Below, one piece after another: positions 36,131 to 49,200 of a stretch of DNA of 64,000 nucleotides. Position 1 is the first letter of the stretch. The number at the start of each line of letters is the position of its first letter. Source of the stretch: Kingdonia uniflora (lineage: Eukaryota; Streptophyta; Magnoliopsida; Ranunculales; Circaeasteraceae). The position numbers were made by a program, and so were the translations under genes. The notes under the pieces are model-generated. The model had not been told where the DNA came from and did not search any database. It worked only from the letters and a program-made list of their open reading frames with translations. Where the stretch lies: the NCBI GenBank assembly GCA_014058105.1, contig JACGCM010002624.1, forward strand, positions 682,001-746,000, given 5' to 3'.

Positions 36131-38667
36131 CTAAAAAGTCACCACCTTCGTAAACATATCGGCCGAATTCACATCAGTGTGAATCTTCACAATCTTCAAC
36201 ACATCGTTCTCAAGGAGCGAGTGAATATAATAATATTGAATATCAATATGCTTGGTCCTAGACTGAAAAGTTAAATTCTTTGCTAAGTGTATAGAGCTTT
36301 GACTATAACTATACAACTTAGGAAAAAATTGTTCTCTACCAAGCTCCTTCATTAACCCTTTGAGCCAAATTATATATTTGCACGCTTCTATAGCTGCAAC
36401 ATATTTCGCCTCTGTCGTAGACAAAGCTATAATCTTTTATAGCCTAGAAACCCATGTAACTGCACCGCTTCCCAATGTAAAAACGAAACCACTAGTGATC
36501 TTCCGCCTATTTATGTTACCCGCCATATCATAATTAACAAAACCCTGTAAGCATATCTGAGAACCCCCATAACATAATGCCATATCTTGAGTCCCATTTA
36601 GATACCTCAGTATCTATTTCACATCTCTCCAATGCTCCTCGCATGGATTGCTCATATACCTACTAACAACTCCCACTGCTTGGGCAATATCTAGTCTCGT
36701 ACAAATCATAGCGTACATTAGGCTACCAACCGTAGATTGATAAGGAACCTTCCGTATCTCATCGCGATCCTTTTGCGTCTTTGGACAACAATCCTTTGAT
36801 AATTTGAAGTGACCTCCCAATGGTGTGCTAACAACTTTAGAACCATTCATATTAAACCACTTCAGTACTTTGCCGATGTACTTAGCTTGAGACAACTTCA
36901 ATTCTCATCGCTTTCTGTCCCTTGTAACACGCATACCAAGAACTTGTTTCACCGTACCCAAGTTCTTCATTAAAAATTTATGGGATAACAGTTCCTTCAA
37001 CTTAACTATCTCTCTCATGTCGGTACCCTCTACCAACATATCATCTGCATGCAGAAGTAGAATGATATATGAGTTCTCCGCATTCTTTATAAAATAACAG
37101 TGATCTACAATGCTCTTCGAATAGCCATTTCTGGACATAAACTATTCGAACTTCAAATACCACTGTCTCGACGCTTGTTTTAAACCATAAACTCTTCGTG
37201 AGCCTACATACAAGATCTTATTTCCCTTTAACCGAATACCCTTATGGCTGCTTCAAATAAATTTCTTCATCAAGGTTACAGTGAAGAAATGTTGTCTTGA
37301 CATCAAGTTGCTCAAGATGCAAATCTTCATCAACAACTATACTCATCACAACTCGAATAGTAGACATTTTCACAACAAGAGCAAAAATCTCGTAGAAATT
37401 AATGCCTTCATTCTGCTGAAAGCCCTTCACCACAAGTCAAGCCTTTAATCTCCTCGAACCGTCAGATTTCTGCTTTAATCTGTATAGCCACTTGTTGTGC
37501 AATGCTCTTTTCCCTTTCGGTAACCGAACTAAATCCCAAGTTCAATTAACTGATAATGACTGCATCTCATCATCTATAGCAAGCTCCCACTTGCTCTTGG
37601 CTTCCACATCTAAAACCTCCTTGTAACTTTCAGGTTCACCACCATCTGTAAGTAACAAGAAATTTAAGGAATTAACGTACATTGCCAGAATTCTTGAGCT
37701 CTCAGTTTCTTTTGAAGTGCTATTGGAATGTCTAAATCATTAGGTTCCTCATTTTGATCCGGTGCATCGGACTCAACAACGATTTCTTCATCATCCTCTC
37801 GAGAGGGTTCATCATCTTCAATGCCGACACTTTTTACTACTTCACCTCGAATATTTTCCACAGGTACTTTGAAGTCTTTATATAAGACTTCCTTATTGAA
37901 TGTAACATTACTGCTCTGGATAACTTTTCGATTCTTCGCATCCCAAAATCGGTACCTAAACTCATTACGACCGTATCCAATGAATATGTACTTTGTCAAC
38001 TTTGCATCTAGCTTTATCCTTGTATCTGAATTATCAAGCACATATGAGGTACAACCGAAAATACACAAGTGATTAAGGTTTACCTCTTTACTGGTCCATG
38101 CTTCTTCAGGAAGTCCAAAATCCAAAGCCGTTGAAGGCCCTCCGTTAATCAAGTACGCCGCCGTACTAACCGCATCCACCCAAAAATACTTTGGCAATCT
38201 AGCGTTGAGTCTCATACTCTTCTCCCTTTCGTTTATTGTTCAGTTTATGCGTTCTGTAACACCATTTTGTTGCGGTGTTCTGGGAATAGTCTTCTGTCTC
38301 CTAATCCCGTTTGATGCGCAAAAGTCTTCAAACTCGTCACTGCAGTATTCGCCCCCGTTATCCGACTTGAGACACTTGAATTTCAAACTGATTTTATTTT
38401 TAACTAGAACCCTCCACCTCTTGAATTTATCAAACACATATGACTTGTTCTTCACGAAGTAGACCCACAGTTTACGTGTAACATTATCGATAAAAGTAAC
38501 GTAATAATGATAACCACCAAGATAAGACACCTTGGATGGCCCCCAAACATCCATGTGTTCAAGATCCAGCTTTCCAGCTTTCCTTTATCTTCCAGATAAC
38601 TTAAAACTGACCTTCTTCTATTTCGCAATAACACACTATTTACAAAACTTGAAATTAACCTTAGCAA
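36131..38667 (-). pseudogene. Copia integrase - reverse transcriptase - RNase H, broken
   Basis: Reading right to left on the minus strand: the integrase core (about 38240-38554) has MDVWGP, SDNGGEY and TPQQNGVTERIN, covering the DDE residues. It continues into a second frame at 37664-38215 (PKYFWVDAV, FGCTSYV). The RT fragment at 37242-37433 has EQLDVKTTFLHCNL. RT at 36905-37138 has LLHADDML where active elements have YVDDM. Then comes the region at 36614-36901 (STPLGGHFKLSKD, SLMYAMICTRLDIA) and RNase H at 36131-36424 (TEAKYVAAIEACK, TKHIDIQYY). Several frameshifts and stops separate these blocks, so no full polyprotein can be made. Confidence 0.88.
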
Positions 38668-39165
38668 GACCCTTTAACTTTCCCTTTGTTATCATTGTCG
38701 TTATCCCCTTTTCACTCATGTGACCGAGCCGTTTGTGCTACGTAATTGTATCAATCCCCGGAGTGGCCGTACAAATAGTATAAATTGTGTTTTGCGTTGT
38801 ATACAACGTTCCTTGTACCCAAGTCTCGAGCTACTAACATAGCTCCCTTTGTAACCTTCCAGAAGGTTGTACCAAAGGTACTCATATATTTGCTATCATC
38901 CGCCAATTTGCTAACCGATATAAGGTTACGCCCCAATTTAGGTACAAGTCGCACATTCTATATAACTAATGTTCCCCCTGAAGGCAACAACAACCTAGTG
39001 TTTCACTTTCCAGTAATATTATGTGCACTCTTATCTGCAAGAAAGACCATACCGAAGTGGCCTTTAACAATATTAGTTAGAAAACCTACATTTGCAGTAG
39101 CATGGAAAGAAGAATTGCGGAATAGTTGCAATCTTCCTCGTTAGAACTAACCTCCTCAGTAATGT

Positions 39166-39959
39166 TCATTGTATCTTTTTCTTCATCATCAATCTTCTTA
39201 GAAGAAGAAGAAGAGTTGCAATCTCGCCTGAAGTGACCCTTCTTTCTACAAGTCCAACACGCACCGGGAGGCTTAGACTTCCATCTTGACTGTGATAGAG
39301 CCCTTCAAAATTTCGGCCATTTTTTGTAAGACCTCCCTCTTTCCTCGACGTTAAACATACTGCCGTTTGAACTCGAAGAGGGTTCAGATGTTTTATGCTT
39401 ATTATCTTCACTCATAATCAACGAGACTATAGTATCAAATTTGATGTCTTCCTTCCCTGATAAGTTGCTCACAGTTGTAATAAACCCTTCCCAGCTCTCT
39501 GACATCTACCCTAGAAGAGCCCACGCTCTCACCTCCTCGATAAAAGTAATTTTAAGAGATTCCAGTTGAGCATGTATGGTATTGAACTCACTGATATGGG
39601 CTTACACACTACCATTATCCTTCATCTTCAAAGTAAGCAAGCACCGTAAAATGTGTACCTTGTTTGCTATTAACGGTTTCGAGTACATAGCGGATAATAT
39701 CTTTATCAAACCCTTTGTTGTCGTAACTTTGGAGATCATGTATAGAATCTAAGATGACAGCGCTAACCTAACGGTTCCAAGCGCCCTGCCTGTCCAATCG
39801 CGCCCACTTTGCAGCATCGTATTCTGCTGGCATCATCTCAACTCTACCCAGTGGTAAATCAAGATCCTTTTGATAGAGGCAATCTTCTATATGCATCTTC
39901 CACACTCCAAAGTTTGATCCATTGAACTTCGTGATCTTTAACTTCTCATGATCGGCCAT
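39166..39959 (-). pseudogene. Copia gag with zinc knuckle, broken
   Basis: Starts MADHEKLKITKFNGSNFGVW at 39959, a typical copia gag N-terminus, but stops within 63 residues. Further gag sequence continues in other frames (SESWEGFITTVSNLSG). The zinc knuckle CWTCRKKGHFRRDC (CX2CX4HX4C) is near 39222-39263. Frameshifts make it non-functional. Confidence 0.85.
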
Positions 39960-39990
39960 CGCTCTTTACCACACAAGCCCTAACATTCGT

Positions 39991-40000
39991 TCTGATACCA
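39991..40000 (-). other. Primer-binding site of copia element Z
   Basis: TGGTATCAGA on the minus strand, complementary to the 3' end of initiator Met-tRNA, two bases inside the 5' LTR. Confidence 0.85.
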
Positions 40001-40817
40001 GTTATTAAGAATGGAGGTAGCTACTCTTTCCTCTCTGACAAGAACGATACCCAAAAATCGCCAACTCAAGTAGTAAATCAGTAAATAACAATATAAAGGA
40101 CACAAAGATTTTTCCTGAGGAGGAAAGTGGAAAACCCTTACTGATGAAAAACCACTCCCCATGAACAATTCACTATGATATCAAATAGATTATAATGATC
40201 TCTCAAGATTCTCAAGCTTTAATGGAGTCTCTTCAAACCCTAAGCTTCTCTCTAGAATTAAATTCACCAAGATAGGCTAACAAAATCACCTAAGTCCCAT
40301 TTATATAGTAGGGAACTTAAAATACAAGTAGAGCATATCTCGAGGCAAACCCAACGTCTCAGAATAACATCTAAAGCAAACCTACACCAAGCTCGTTCGA
40401 ACGACTTTGCGATAATTGGTCTCCATCCTTAGAAACATAACATCTCGTTCTAACGACATCCAAGATCGTTCGAACGAGATTGACGAACCAAATCCAAAAC
40501 CATAAAAAATAGAGATTTCATTCGAACGACTTTGAAGCTCGTTCAAACGACTCGTTCGAATGACTTCCTTCTTCGTTCAAACGACTTCGATAATTTCCTG
40601 ATTTTTTTGATAATCCTTAGTTCGAGTTCACACCAACATGACTCCTACTGCTAAATTAGAGTAATACTCTAAATAGAAGTAGGACACTAAATTAGTGATA
40701 CTTCATAGATCCTCCTGGATCATGACTCACACCTTTAGGAGCTTTGAGCTCCTGCTCAAGCTAGAACTGAAGATGTAAGAATGCGGCTATGCCAATTTCT
40801 CTGCTATACCACTTCGA

Positions 40818-41700
40818 CTTACTAGGTAGCTGACCCTTTTTCCCAATTCATAACGACTCAATACCACCCCATCTTGTAGCATGAACTTTCCTCTCTATAA
40901 TACAATCCTCCTGCAATTGATCTTCTTTTTCCATCCATAAGTCATCAATTGACGGTAGGCGACTGTCGATTGTAGAGTCTTCATCTAAAAGAGATGGCTC
41001 AAACAGCTTTAAATGCTCGACATTAATCACCGAATACATCTTCATGAAAGGTGGAAAATCCAATTGGAATGCATTGTCACCAATCTTTTAAGTTTGCGAA
41101 TCCTAAAAAAAATCTTAAAATTGATTTTAAGATTTATATCACCGTTTTTCATGTATTTGTGGATGCCGAAAAAGATGACAATCTTTGGTAGATGGCCAAT
41201 ACTAGTAAGTTCCGCATTATTGGCGGTTATACATATTCAGCCGATTATACCTCACGAGTATGATGTAAGTCTAAAGATTGGGGTGATTCACAAGAAGCTA
41301 CTACAGAGGAAAAATTGTGAGTACCAGCTGAAGTCTTTCAATCACTAGTTGGGACTGGATCTTCAATTAACAATACCGAATGACCATTGGAAGAGTACTT
41401 CGATGGATTTTAAGGGAGCATTGACTACTATCAAATCTGGAGGCGATTATATATTCTTATTTCTAATAGATGAAGACTCCACAGAAGATACTCGACTACC
41501 ATCGGTTAAAAATCTATGAATTGAGCGAGAAAGTCTTTTGAAGGAGTACGGTATTCTAGAGAGGGGGATTACTACGACCAGGAGCGGTAGAAAGGGCATG
41601 CTTCCCAATAAATCAAAGTGGTATACTCGTGATACGGGGGATTCCAAGTTCTCGTATCTCCAGTTCTAGTCTGAGCAGGAGCTCAAGCCTCCTAAACGGG
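40818..41700. pseudogene. Two inverted gypsy integrase C-terminal tails
   Basis: Minus-strand copy (about 40818-41063): FPPFMKMYSVINVEHLKLFE, then DEDSTIDSRLPS, EDCIIERKVHATR, a stop after GGIESL, then IGKKGQLPSKSKWYSR. Plus-strand copy (about 41469-41670): DEDSTEDTRLPS, LLKEYGILERGITTTRSGRK, GMLPNKSKWYTRDTG. Each runs outward into its own LTR start, so the element is two 3' halves back to back. An AT-rich palindrome near the middle (41104-41133) may mark the joint. Both copies have stops. Confidence 0.8.
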
Positions 41701-41714
41701 GGAGCCATGATCCA

Positions 41715-41804
41715 TGATCCAGGAGGATCTATGAAGTATCACTAATTTAGTGTCCTACTTCTAAGACACTAAATTAGTGATACTTCATAGATCTTCCTGG
41801 ATCA
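41715..41804. repeat. Near-perfect 40-bp hairpin formed by the truncated Y terminal repeat
   Basis: Arms of 40 nt with a 10-nt loop (ctacttctaa). The left arm starts TGATCCAGGAGGATCTATGA; the right arm is its inverse with one mismatch (ggagg against ggaag). It appears to be an LTR that lost everything between its inverted ends. Confidence 0.9.
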
Positions 41805-44800
41805 GCTTGAGTAACTCTTTTTTTTTGTAACTGCTCAATAATGTGTCTTCCATAAATGTGTTACGTGTATGTTGACGAGGTTGAGTGGTCGTATGATGGT
41901 CGAAGATGGAGCCTGAGTTTAAGATGTGGAATAAGCTCCTTACACTATGCATATTTTGCTAGAGTATCAGCAGCAGGCTGGCTAAGTTAGTGAGCCACGT
42001 AGGCTTCAAATCATAAGAAATATAACATGTAGCCAGGGGTAGAAAAGTGATCTTCTTCAGGGTGCGGATGGATGTCAGAGTTTTTTTTTTTTTTTTTTTA
42101 AATTTAAAAATAATATATAAAAAATGTATGCCAATTGAATTGGCACACAACATTTTTTAATTTTTTTTAAATAATAAAAAATAAAAACCCGCGCCAATTG
42201 AATTGGCACACAACTCCTCTATTTAATTTAATAATACATTTTATTTAGGAAAAAAATATTTTTTAATGCTTCAGAGTGGGCCAATTGACAATCCCTGTTC
42301 TGGTGAGGCTCGCCACAGATAGCCACTAATTTTCTCAATAGGGCACTATTTGAGCGATGAAAATCCTGCAAAAGGAATTTTTGGTTGGTTTGGCTCGCTA
42401 TCGTAGAGATAGCAAGCCTGCTGCCCATGCTCTTAGGAGGGAAAAGTACATTTGAAGATTGCATTATTTGTGTGTGAAAAAATGATGTACTTATTAGCAC
42501 ACAAAATTTCAATTTTTCCTCAAACTTTCAAAATTGCGTATGGCCGTTCTAGGGGAAAAAATGCCGCTACGATTAAAATGGGGACTGGCCAACATTTGAA
42601 TTTAATACGATGAAATAGATGTTAACAAGGTAGTCTATTTGAGTTATTGGGAGATGGCAAACTTCTATTCGAAGGTAGCCCATTTGAGTTATTGTAAGGT
42701 GGCGAACTTCTATTGGCAGAGTAGCTAAACAGGACTCTTCAGTATTTCTATTTTTTTTATTTTTTTTTAGGCTCGAAATTTGAATTTTTTTAAATATCAT
42801 AAATGCTCACCCTTATGTGATTTTAAGGAGGCAAAAACATTTGGTAGTTTTCCCTTTCCTCCACGACCCCAAATAATTTGGCAAATTCAATGACATCAGA
42901 AGATACTCAAATCCATGGTTAATGCATGGTCAAGATTGTGAACTAATACAATCAAAGGGTGTTAACCTTTTCAACTAAATTGAGTTACACAATATATATA
43001 ATTCGGCATTTACATTGCACCAGTTTAAATTTTAAGACTGTTTTGTTTTGTTTTCGCCCTGAAACTCTCACAAAGGATTTGAATGCCTGCCCTGCCCTAT
43101 CATCTGAGCACGATGGGGGGTACGCTCATGTTCTTGCCGTATGAGTCATATATGAAAATTTTGAGTCATTGAGATCAATCGATTATGAATAATTAGGTCA
43201 AAAATTCTTTGAATCAATTTTCTAATAACGAAGTACTAATCTAATCCAAATTAATTCTATAATCTAGTGAAATTAAGCACTAATTAATATGCAACAATAA
43301 TCAACACACAAGAACAAACAATTTTAACCCTATGGGAAACCTTTCTCATGAGAAAAACCTACAGGTTATTGTCGAATTCTCGATAACTAAAATCCACTAT
43401 GAAAAAATAATTACAAGAATCTAAACCACTTTTAGACTCAATTTTAACCCTATCTTCAATCACTATTCTCGCAATCAATCCTCCGTTCTCGCAATGCCTC
43501 GCTTCGGATAACGCACCAAAGTTTTTCAAGCTCGAATCCCTCAAACTTCCAAGTCACAAAGTTAAAATTAATTAGGTTTATGCAATTCTAGATCAATTCA
43601 ATTTGAGGGTTAATTCTCGTTAAATTCTCTCTTCTCTCAAAATATCTCAAACCCTAAAAATCATTTTGGGAAGAGATGAAGTTCAAAATAGAAAAAAATA
43701 AATAAATAGAAAACTGAAAATTATGCGCTCTGTTTAAACAAAATAAAAGTTTATTCGAATAGAGAGGGTTATGCTTGTTCTGTTTGAACATAACAAAAGT
43801 CTATTCGAACAAAAACCTATTTGCATTAGAAAAAATAAAAATAAAAATAAAATTTGAAACTTTTGTAAAATACTAACGGGCTAGAGTATTTGAGCGATGA
43901 GATTCAAAACCAACGTACCTGTTCAGTGTCAATCCAGCTAAAATCGTTCTACGTACACTCTCTGACAATGAATAACCATGAGATAGTGTTGACACCTATT
44001 CTTGGCACGAAATGAAACCAATACCAAATATGAATGTTTCAATATATATATTCCCCCTCGATTCAGGCTCCGGACCTGAATAAACCAAGTGAATCCATGT
44101 GAAGCATTGTGTATCCTCCAAATGATTGTCAAGTTATGGTGTTAACCGACACTCTATCCATTTAAACATGCCATTATTGAATCCAACTGTTAGACTTGTT
44201 GAACAAAAAAGTTGAACAAAGATGGATCAAATTACTAAAGGCATTCTTCAATCAAATCCCTTAACATACATACATAGCCATAAACTCCATCAATTTGATT
44301 TCGAGTGATGTGTTAGGAAACATTTTATTCCTTTGTTATTCGAACGGATACTTATAAACATACCCACGCGATATGGCGAAGCAATCAAGGGCCAAACAGC
44401 TTTCCACTTCAACTAACGTAGAGTTAGAGAGACCATAATCTCAAAAATATTAGTATTAGTACTGAAAAGAAGAGCCCATAGTACCTTCTAACCACTGATG
44501 TCCTATTTCAAGACATAAAGTATTGCTAAACCTTACCATAAATTACATGGGTTAAACACATAAAGCTAATAGAAATTGACGTTTTCTATGTGAAAATTTA
44601 AGAAGAAATTAAATTCCACGAAATAGCAAAACCTTAGCATGGGTTATCTATAAGGGTCTACACATATGCAAAAACAATTTTGATTGAGAATAAAACCATA
44701 TCAATACATGTTTATGTGTAAATCAAAATGTTTCACATTAAAATTTATTAAAATGGGATGACTTAGGTCAAGATGAGCTTTATAGAGCTGGAACTGATAT

Positions 44801-44889
44801 ACAAAAAAGAGATATTAGAGCGATGTGAGGAAGGAACTCATCTAGACTATTAGGGTTTAGTTTGGATATCTAGAGATTGTGATGTGTAA

Positions 44890-44951
44890 CTGATAGTGCT
44901 GTTATACATATCATGATCATCTGATAGTGCTGTTATACATATCATGATCAT
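44890..44951. repeat. Perfect 31-bp tandem duplication
   Basis: Unit ctgatagtgctgttatacat plus atcatgatcat occurs at 44890-44920 and 44921-44951 without a mismatch, so it is probably recent. Confidence 0.95.
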
Positions 44952-45806
44952 CTATTCATCTGACAAAACGCATCACCAACCTATAGATCCTCTCTAGAAA
45001 CCCTAATCTCCTTATCTTTAAGATGTAGGGTGAAAGTTGTTTCTCAAGCAGTCACCCCTCTCAAGCTTTTGTTTCAAAACTTCATGAATCTAGGTATGGG
45101 TAATTTGTAGATCTAGTGGTTAGTTTTGTGATTTTCAATTAGGTCAATGAGAGAGTATTCGATGAAGTGGGGTTTCGTTTATTTCATAAATATAGACAAC
45201 TGATCTATTGATTTGTTCTCTCTAATTGGAGTTTGATTAATTTGGATTTGGATTTGGATTAGGGTTAGGGTTTCTCTTTTTTTATTTTCCTTTTGTATGA
45301 GCTGATGATGATATAATGAAAGAAGAAGATCTCAAGGCGCGACCAGTCAGTGTTTGCCAATGCGGCACCATTGAGATTCACATATTTTGAATGATTTTGT
45401 TGAGTGTTCTTCACTTGAAGTAAGTTGTTTAACATGAGAATCTTGATGATGCTGCATCTGCAATAAATGGCTTTTATTTCCTCTATTTCTGAAGAGACTT
45501 GATCATATGTTGCTTGTTGAAGCAATGGAGAAGGTATGATGTCCTTTCACCCTAGTTTAATGTTACATGTGTTATTGTTCTTCTTAGATAGTATTTTGTT
45601 TATCATTAATATTGCCCAGGGTTGCATAGATTTTTTTTTATTTTGGGTAAATGTGTAGGTTGAGAGAGATCCTTTGTGGAACTTAGAAAAACACTCTTTG
45701 TAATGTTTTGGAGTGGTTCTCTATCTCTTTTCATCTTTCATTGCTTTCAAGTTACACTAAATCTCATTTCATCTTTATTTTGCTCTTGTTTTAGACAGAA
45801 GCATAT

Positions 45807-45833
45807 ATCATGATCATGATCATGATCATGATC
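45807..45833. repeat. (ATCATG)n microsatellite
   Basis: Four and a half ATCATG units; self-complementary as TGATCA/CATG words. Confidence 0.9.
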
Positions 45834-46079
45834 TCTATTGTTTATGTAAATTTCTATAAATCCTACGAGAATCATGAAATTAGTATACTCAATCTTATTT
45901 CTTCTTAGATTTTTTTTTTCTTACAAAGCGAAATAGATAGATTAGACCCCTGGGGCATTGTTCATGGATTTCATTTCTCTTGTTAGTTATTACTTGATAG
46001 TTTATAATCAGTAATTGTTCCCCAGCAACATTTGGGGTTGCTTAGATTTTGTCTCTAGGGTAAGCGTAGGTTGATTATG

Positions 46080-46290
46080 TCTCTTTCCATCTCTCACAGG
46101 TCCCTTACTTTCAAATTACACTAGCTTGATTCCTTGATCGGATTTCCTAATTTTTATGTGAAACTTAGAAAACACGGTTTGTGATATTTTTGGAGTGATT
46201 CTGTCTCTTCCCATCTCTCACAGGTCCCTCACTTTCAAATTACACTAGCTTGATTCCTTGATCGGATTTCCTAATTTTTATATTGCACTT
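46080..46290. repeat. 124-bp tandem duplication
   Basis: Copies start at 46080 and 46204, sharing atctctcacaggtccc and gcttgattccttgatcgg with very few differences. The second copy is partial. A more diverged third relative begins near 45718. Confidence 0.85.
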
Positions 46291-49200
46291 GTTCTCGATG
46301 CAAAATAATATTTCACTATCTCCTTGTTAGGCCCTGAGCCCCCATTGCACCGATATTATCTCTACCTTAACCACCTAGTATGGGCTAGGTGTGGGGTTTT
46401 ATCTAAAAGGGCTTCAATACAATTTAAAACATCATATCTCCTTATATCTTTGTGTTGGACCACATCTTTAAACAATATGGGACTAACTTTGATCTACTAT
46501 CTTAACACTCCTCTCTTCTGTAAACTTGTATAAATCAGAATCATGAAAGAAAATTTTTATCTGTCATAAAGCTAGTATATGTGAATGGGTTATGGGATGC
46601 AAAACAATTGGTCTCCCCGGCTGTGGTCCTTACGGCTGTGGTCCTTACGCTAGAAAGATAAGAAAATAAGTGATTGGGTGTGTTACAAGGATGAAGTCGA
46701 TAAGCTGATGGACTGAAGAAACTAGATTTTTTTGCAGACGCAGGGAGAAAGACCAGGCCGGCCGGAATAGTTTGACCAAGGATTTCTACAAATTTTATCT
46801 TTGTTATCATTAGGATTAACTAGTTTTGTTATGATTTATTCCATAACTAGTGATCCTGACATTGTTAAATACATATGGATTCGTAGCTATGATGGTTATG
46901 TATTTGGAAGTCTACGTTAATGTCGTATGGTATGATTTAACAAGCAAGTTAAGAAGCCTTTGTTGGACTACTGGGTGCTAAATCATGACAATGAAGTTTG
47001 AGTAGTAATGAAGTTATGTTCTTAATTAACTTAACGTGACTACTAAACTTTAGTTCTCTTCGACTCTATGTAACATGTTACACAGGTGACAGGCCCTCGT
47101 TTATCAGAAGTTACAAGTAACACATTGAGAGCAAAGATGCCCCTTCAGGTAAGCTGAGATTCAATTGCATATATATATTTCATGGCAAATTTCTTCCTCT
47201 ATGGCTTGATGACCCTTACCTTTATTTGAGTTATTTTAGCTCTCGTGGATTTGTTTTTTCTTGAGATATGTTATTATTCACATTTAGCTGTAAGTAGATC
47301 GAGTTTTAGTCTATGCATGAGTTTTGCAATTGCCTTGCACGATAAATTTCTTGCAATTATACTGGATGTTTCTAAGCTGCTACGTAAAGAGATACTGTAA
47401 TATCATTTACAAATAGTTAATGATAATCACATAAGAGAAAATTATCATAAAATGAAGCACGGTTATGTGAACATCAGTGTTGTGATTAGGGAGAGCTAAG
47501 AAACGTAATCTGAAATGACATTTTGGAATTTGTACTCTCTTTTTTGGCTATTTGAGGGACAATGAAATTGAAAGGCCTGAGAACAATGGACCTCGTGGCT
47601 TTCAGGGAAAACCATTACGTCTGGAGTACTACTGTTAGATTGAATCCAAGTTATGTCTGGAGTATTAATAAATTGGCTAGCTTTCAGGGAAAGACCGAAC
47701 TGGACATTGGGCTGGAAACGACCATTGATATTCGTTAACTCTTAAATAACCAAAATAAGATAGCTATCCATAAGTAGAGTCAGTAGGTTCTGTTTCTAAT
47801 CATACCCACAGGCCTCAACCATGTTGCTATTGAATTGCAGATTTCTTGACCCAGAATAAGAGCTCGAATGACTCGCTCAAGTCTGAACGAAATCTTATGA
47901 TCATGGGGTGGCAAACTAGCAGGCCTACTCACAGTTAAGACTTGAGACATTCTAGTAGCAAATATTAGAAGAGGTCTTATCATAACATTGATATGATCCA
48001 TATGTGATATTAGTTTCTTCTTTACCTTCAAATCACCGGTGAGGCTAGAAATGTTCGTGCAAGTCTTCCTATAGTTTGGTTCTATCGCTCTAAATGAAGA
48101 TCATTATCCTGATGTCAACTTGATTCAGACTAGAGCCCCCACAACAGTTAAACGCCTTAAATCAGTCGCTTTCGACAGAACCTTGTGAAAAACTTAGGCA
48201 TTACTCCATTATCAACAAGAAATCTTGAAAAAATAATCATAAACAAGATAGGATAAAAAGACAGAGATATGGGCAAAGTTTGTATTTTTTGATTATAATA
48301 GGAACTCTTGACCTAGATTTTTCAGTCTGAAGGCTCTAGTACCACTACCACTGCATGTTAATATATAAGTAAGTACATAACATGACTGATGCAGCTATGC
48401 TTGGAGGTATAAGTTCACATGGTGTCATGTGGTGGTCATGGTTTATATATATTCTCTTCCCCACATGATCTCCAAGTACATTTATATGTTTTCTATTAGG
48501 TTTAACTTAGAAGTAATTTTCTTTTTTACCTGCATCAAGATCATCTTACTTCATACTTCATTACCTTTGTCTAAACCAACCCTAAACCGATCATAGGGTT
48601 AGCCCTATTAAGCGTAACATTAAGACCTGAGATCGTGAGAGGAAACTAAAGAAGAAAGTCATACGCATTGCTCCTAATATAGAATTCTTCTGTGTGAACT
48701 CCTTCTTTTCGACCCAAATCCCTTTAGTTAGATACTTTAATGACTCTAAAGGAGTCGACCTAAACATCACTAGATAGATTCTTCAAACAATGATCACAAA
48801 CAAAAGTTTAAAGATAGATTCTCCAAACTATGATCACAAGCACAAGTTTAAGAAATAAATAAAAATGCTTAGTGCTTAAGTAGGTCAAGGAACCTACCTA
48901 GTTTATCTAACCTAAGCTTAATAAACAAAAATAGGCCATTAAGGTCTTAATCGTGGTTATCCAATATACAAAGTATGATTACATATCTACATCGCTTTCA
49001 ATCAATTATATTTTGTATTTGAAATGCGTCGTTTCCCATTTTCTCATCACAAAAAACAAGTACCACAATGTGTAGAAAGAGAGGGAGAAAAGGAGATCAT
49101 GTTGGAATCTAAGTCATCTCCAACCATGTCAACTAATTTTTGCTTATAGTATCGTAAACTCGATTAACATAGTCGATTAGCTTACATCAAATGGTCCCCA

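Larger units (their letters stand above)
35517..40638 (-). mobile_element. Ty1-copia retrotransposon Z nested in Y, decayed
   Basis: LTRs lie at 35517-36015 and 40003-40638 (the left copy lacks about 137 bp). Both start TGTTG(A/G)GTGTGAAC on the minus strand, and inner sequence is highly similar. A primer-binding site and a polypurine tract flank the internal region in the right places. Gag, integrase, reverse transcriptase and RNase H lie in Ty1-copia order from right to left. The target duplication is imperfect (ggact or gactt against tgact). It sits inside the Y LTR next to the 54-bp tandem units. Confidence 0.9.
35136..41804 (-). mobile_element. Rearranged gypsy-derived element Y inserted in X
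   Basis: Flanked by a perfect 5-bp duplication GCTTG (35131-35135 and 41805-41809). The X copy at 55 kb has one uninterrupted ggcttgagtaac at the same place, proving the insertion. The left LTR (465 bp, itself split by copia element Z) is 35136-35516 plus 40639-40722; the right terminal repeat is only 90 bp (41715-41804). LTR ends are long inverted repeats starting TGATCCAGGAGGATC. Between the LTRs lie two gypsy integrase tails in opposite orientation. Confidence 0.8.
34784..41944 (-). mobile_element. Solo-LTR-like element X, copy 1, split by a nested insertion
   Basis: Outer element. Its left part is 34784-35135 and its right part 41810-41944, about 490 bp in all. It begins TGTAATGACC and ends CTCCTTACA, flanked by ctgtg (34779-34783) and ctatg (41945-41949), an imperfect 5-bp duplication. 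It matches the unsplit copy at 55201-55718 along its length. On the minus strand the palindromic CCTATAAATAGG supplies a TATA-like motif. No coding sequence. The interruption at gcttg is element Y. Confidence 0.85.

Noticed and set aside
45265..45525. Minus-strand frame containing LLQQATYDQVSSEIEEIKAI
   Set aside because: Looks coiled-coil-like for about 20 residues, but there is no homology I recognise, no start context and no supporting splice sites.
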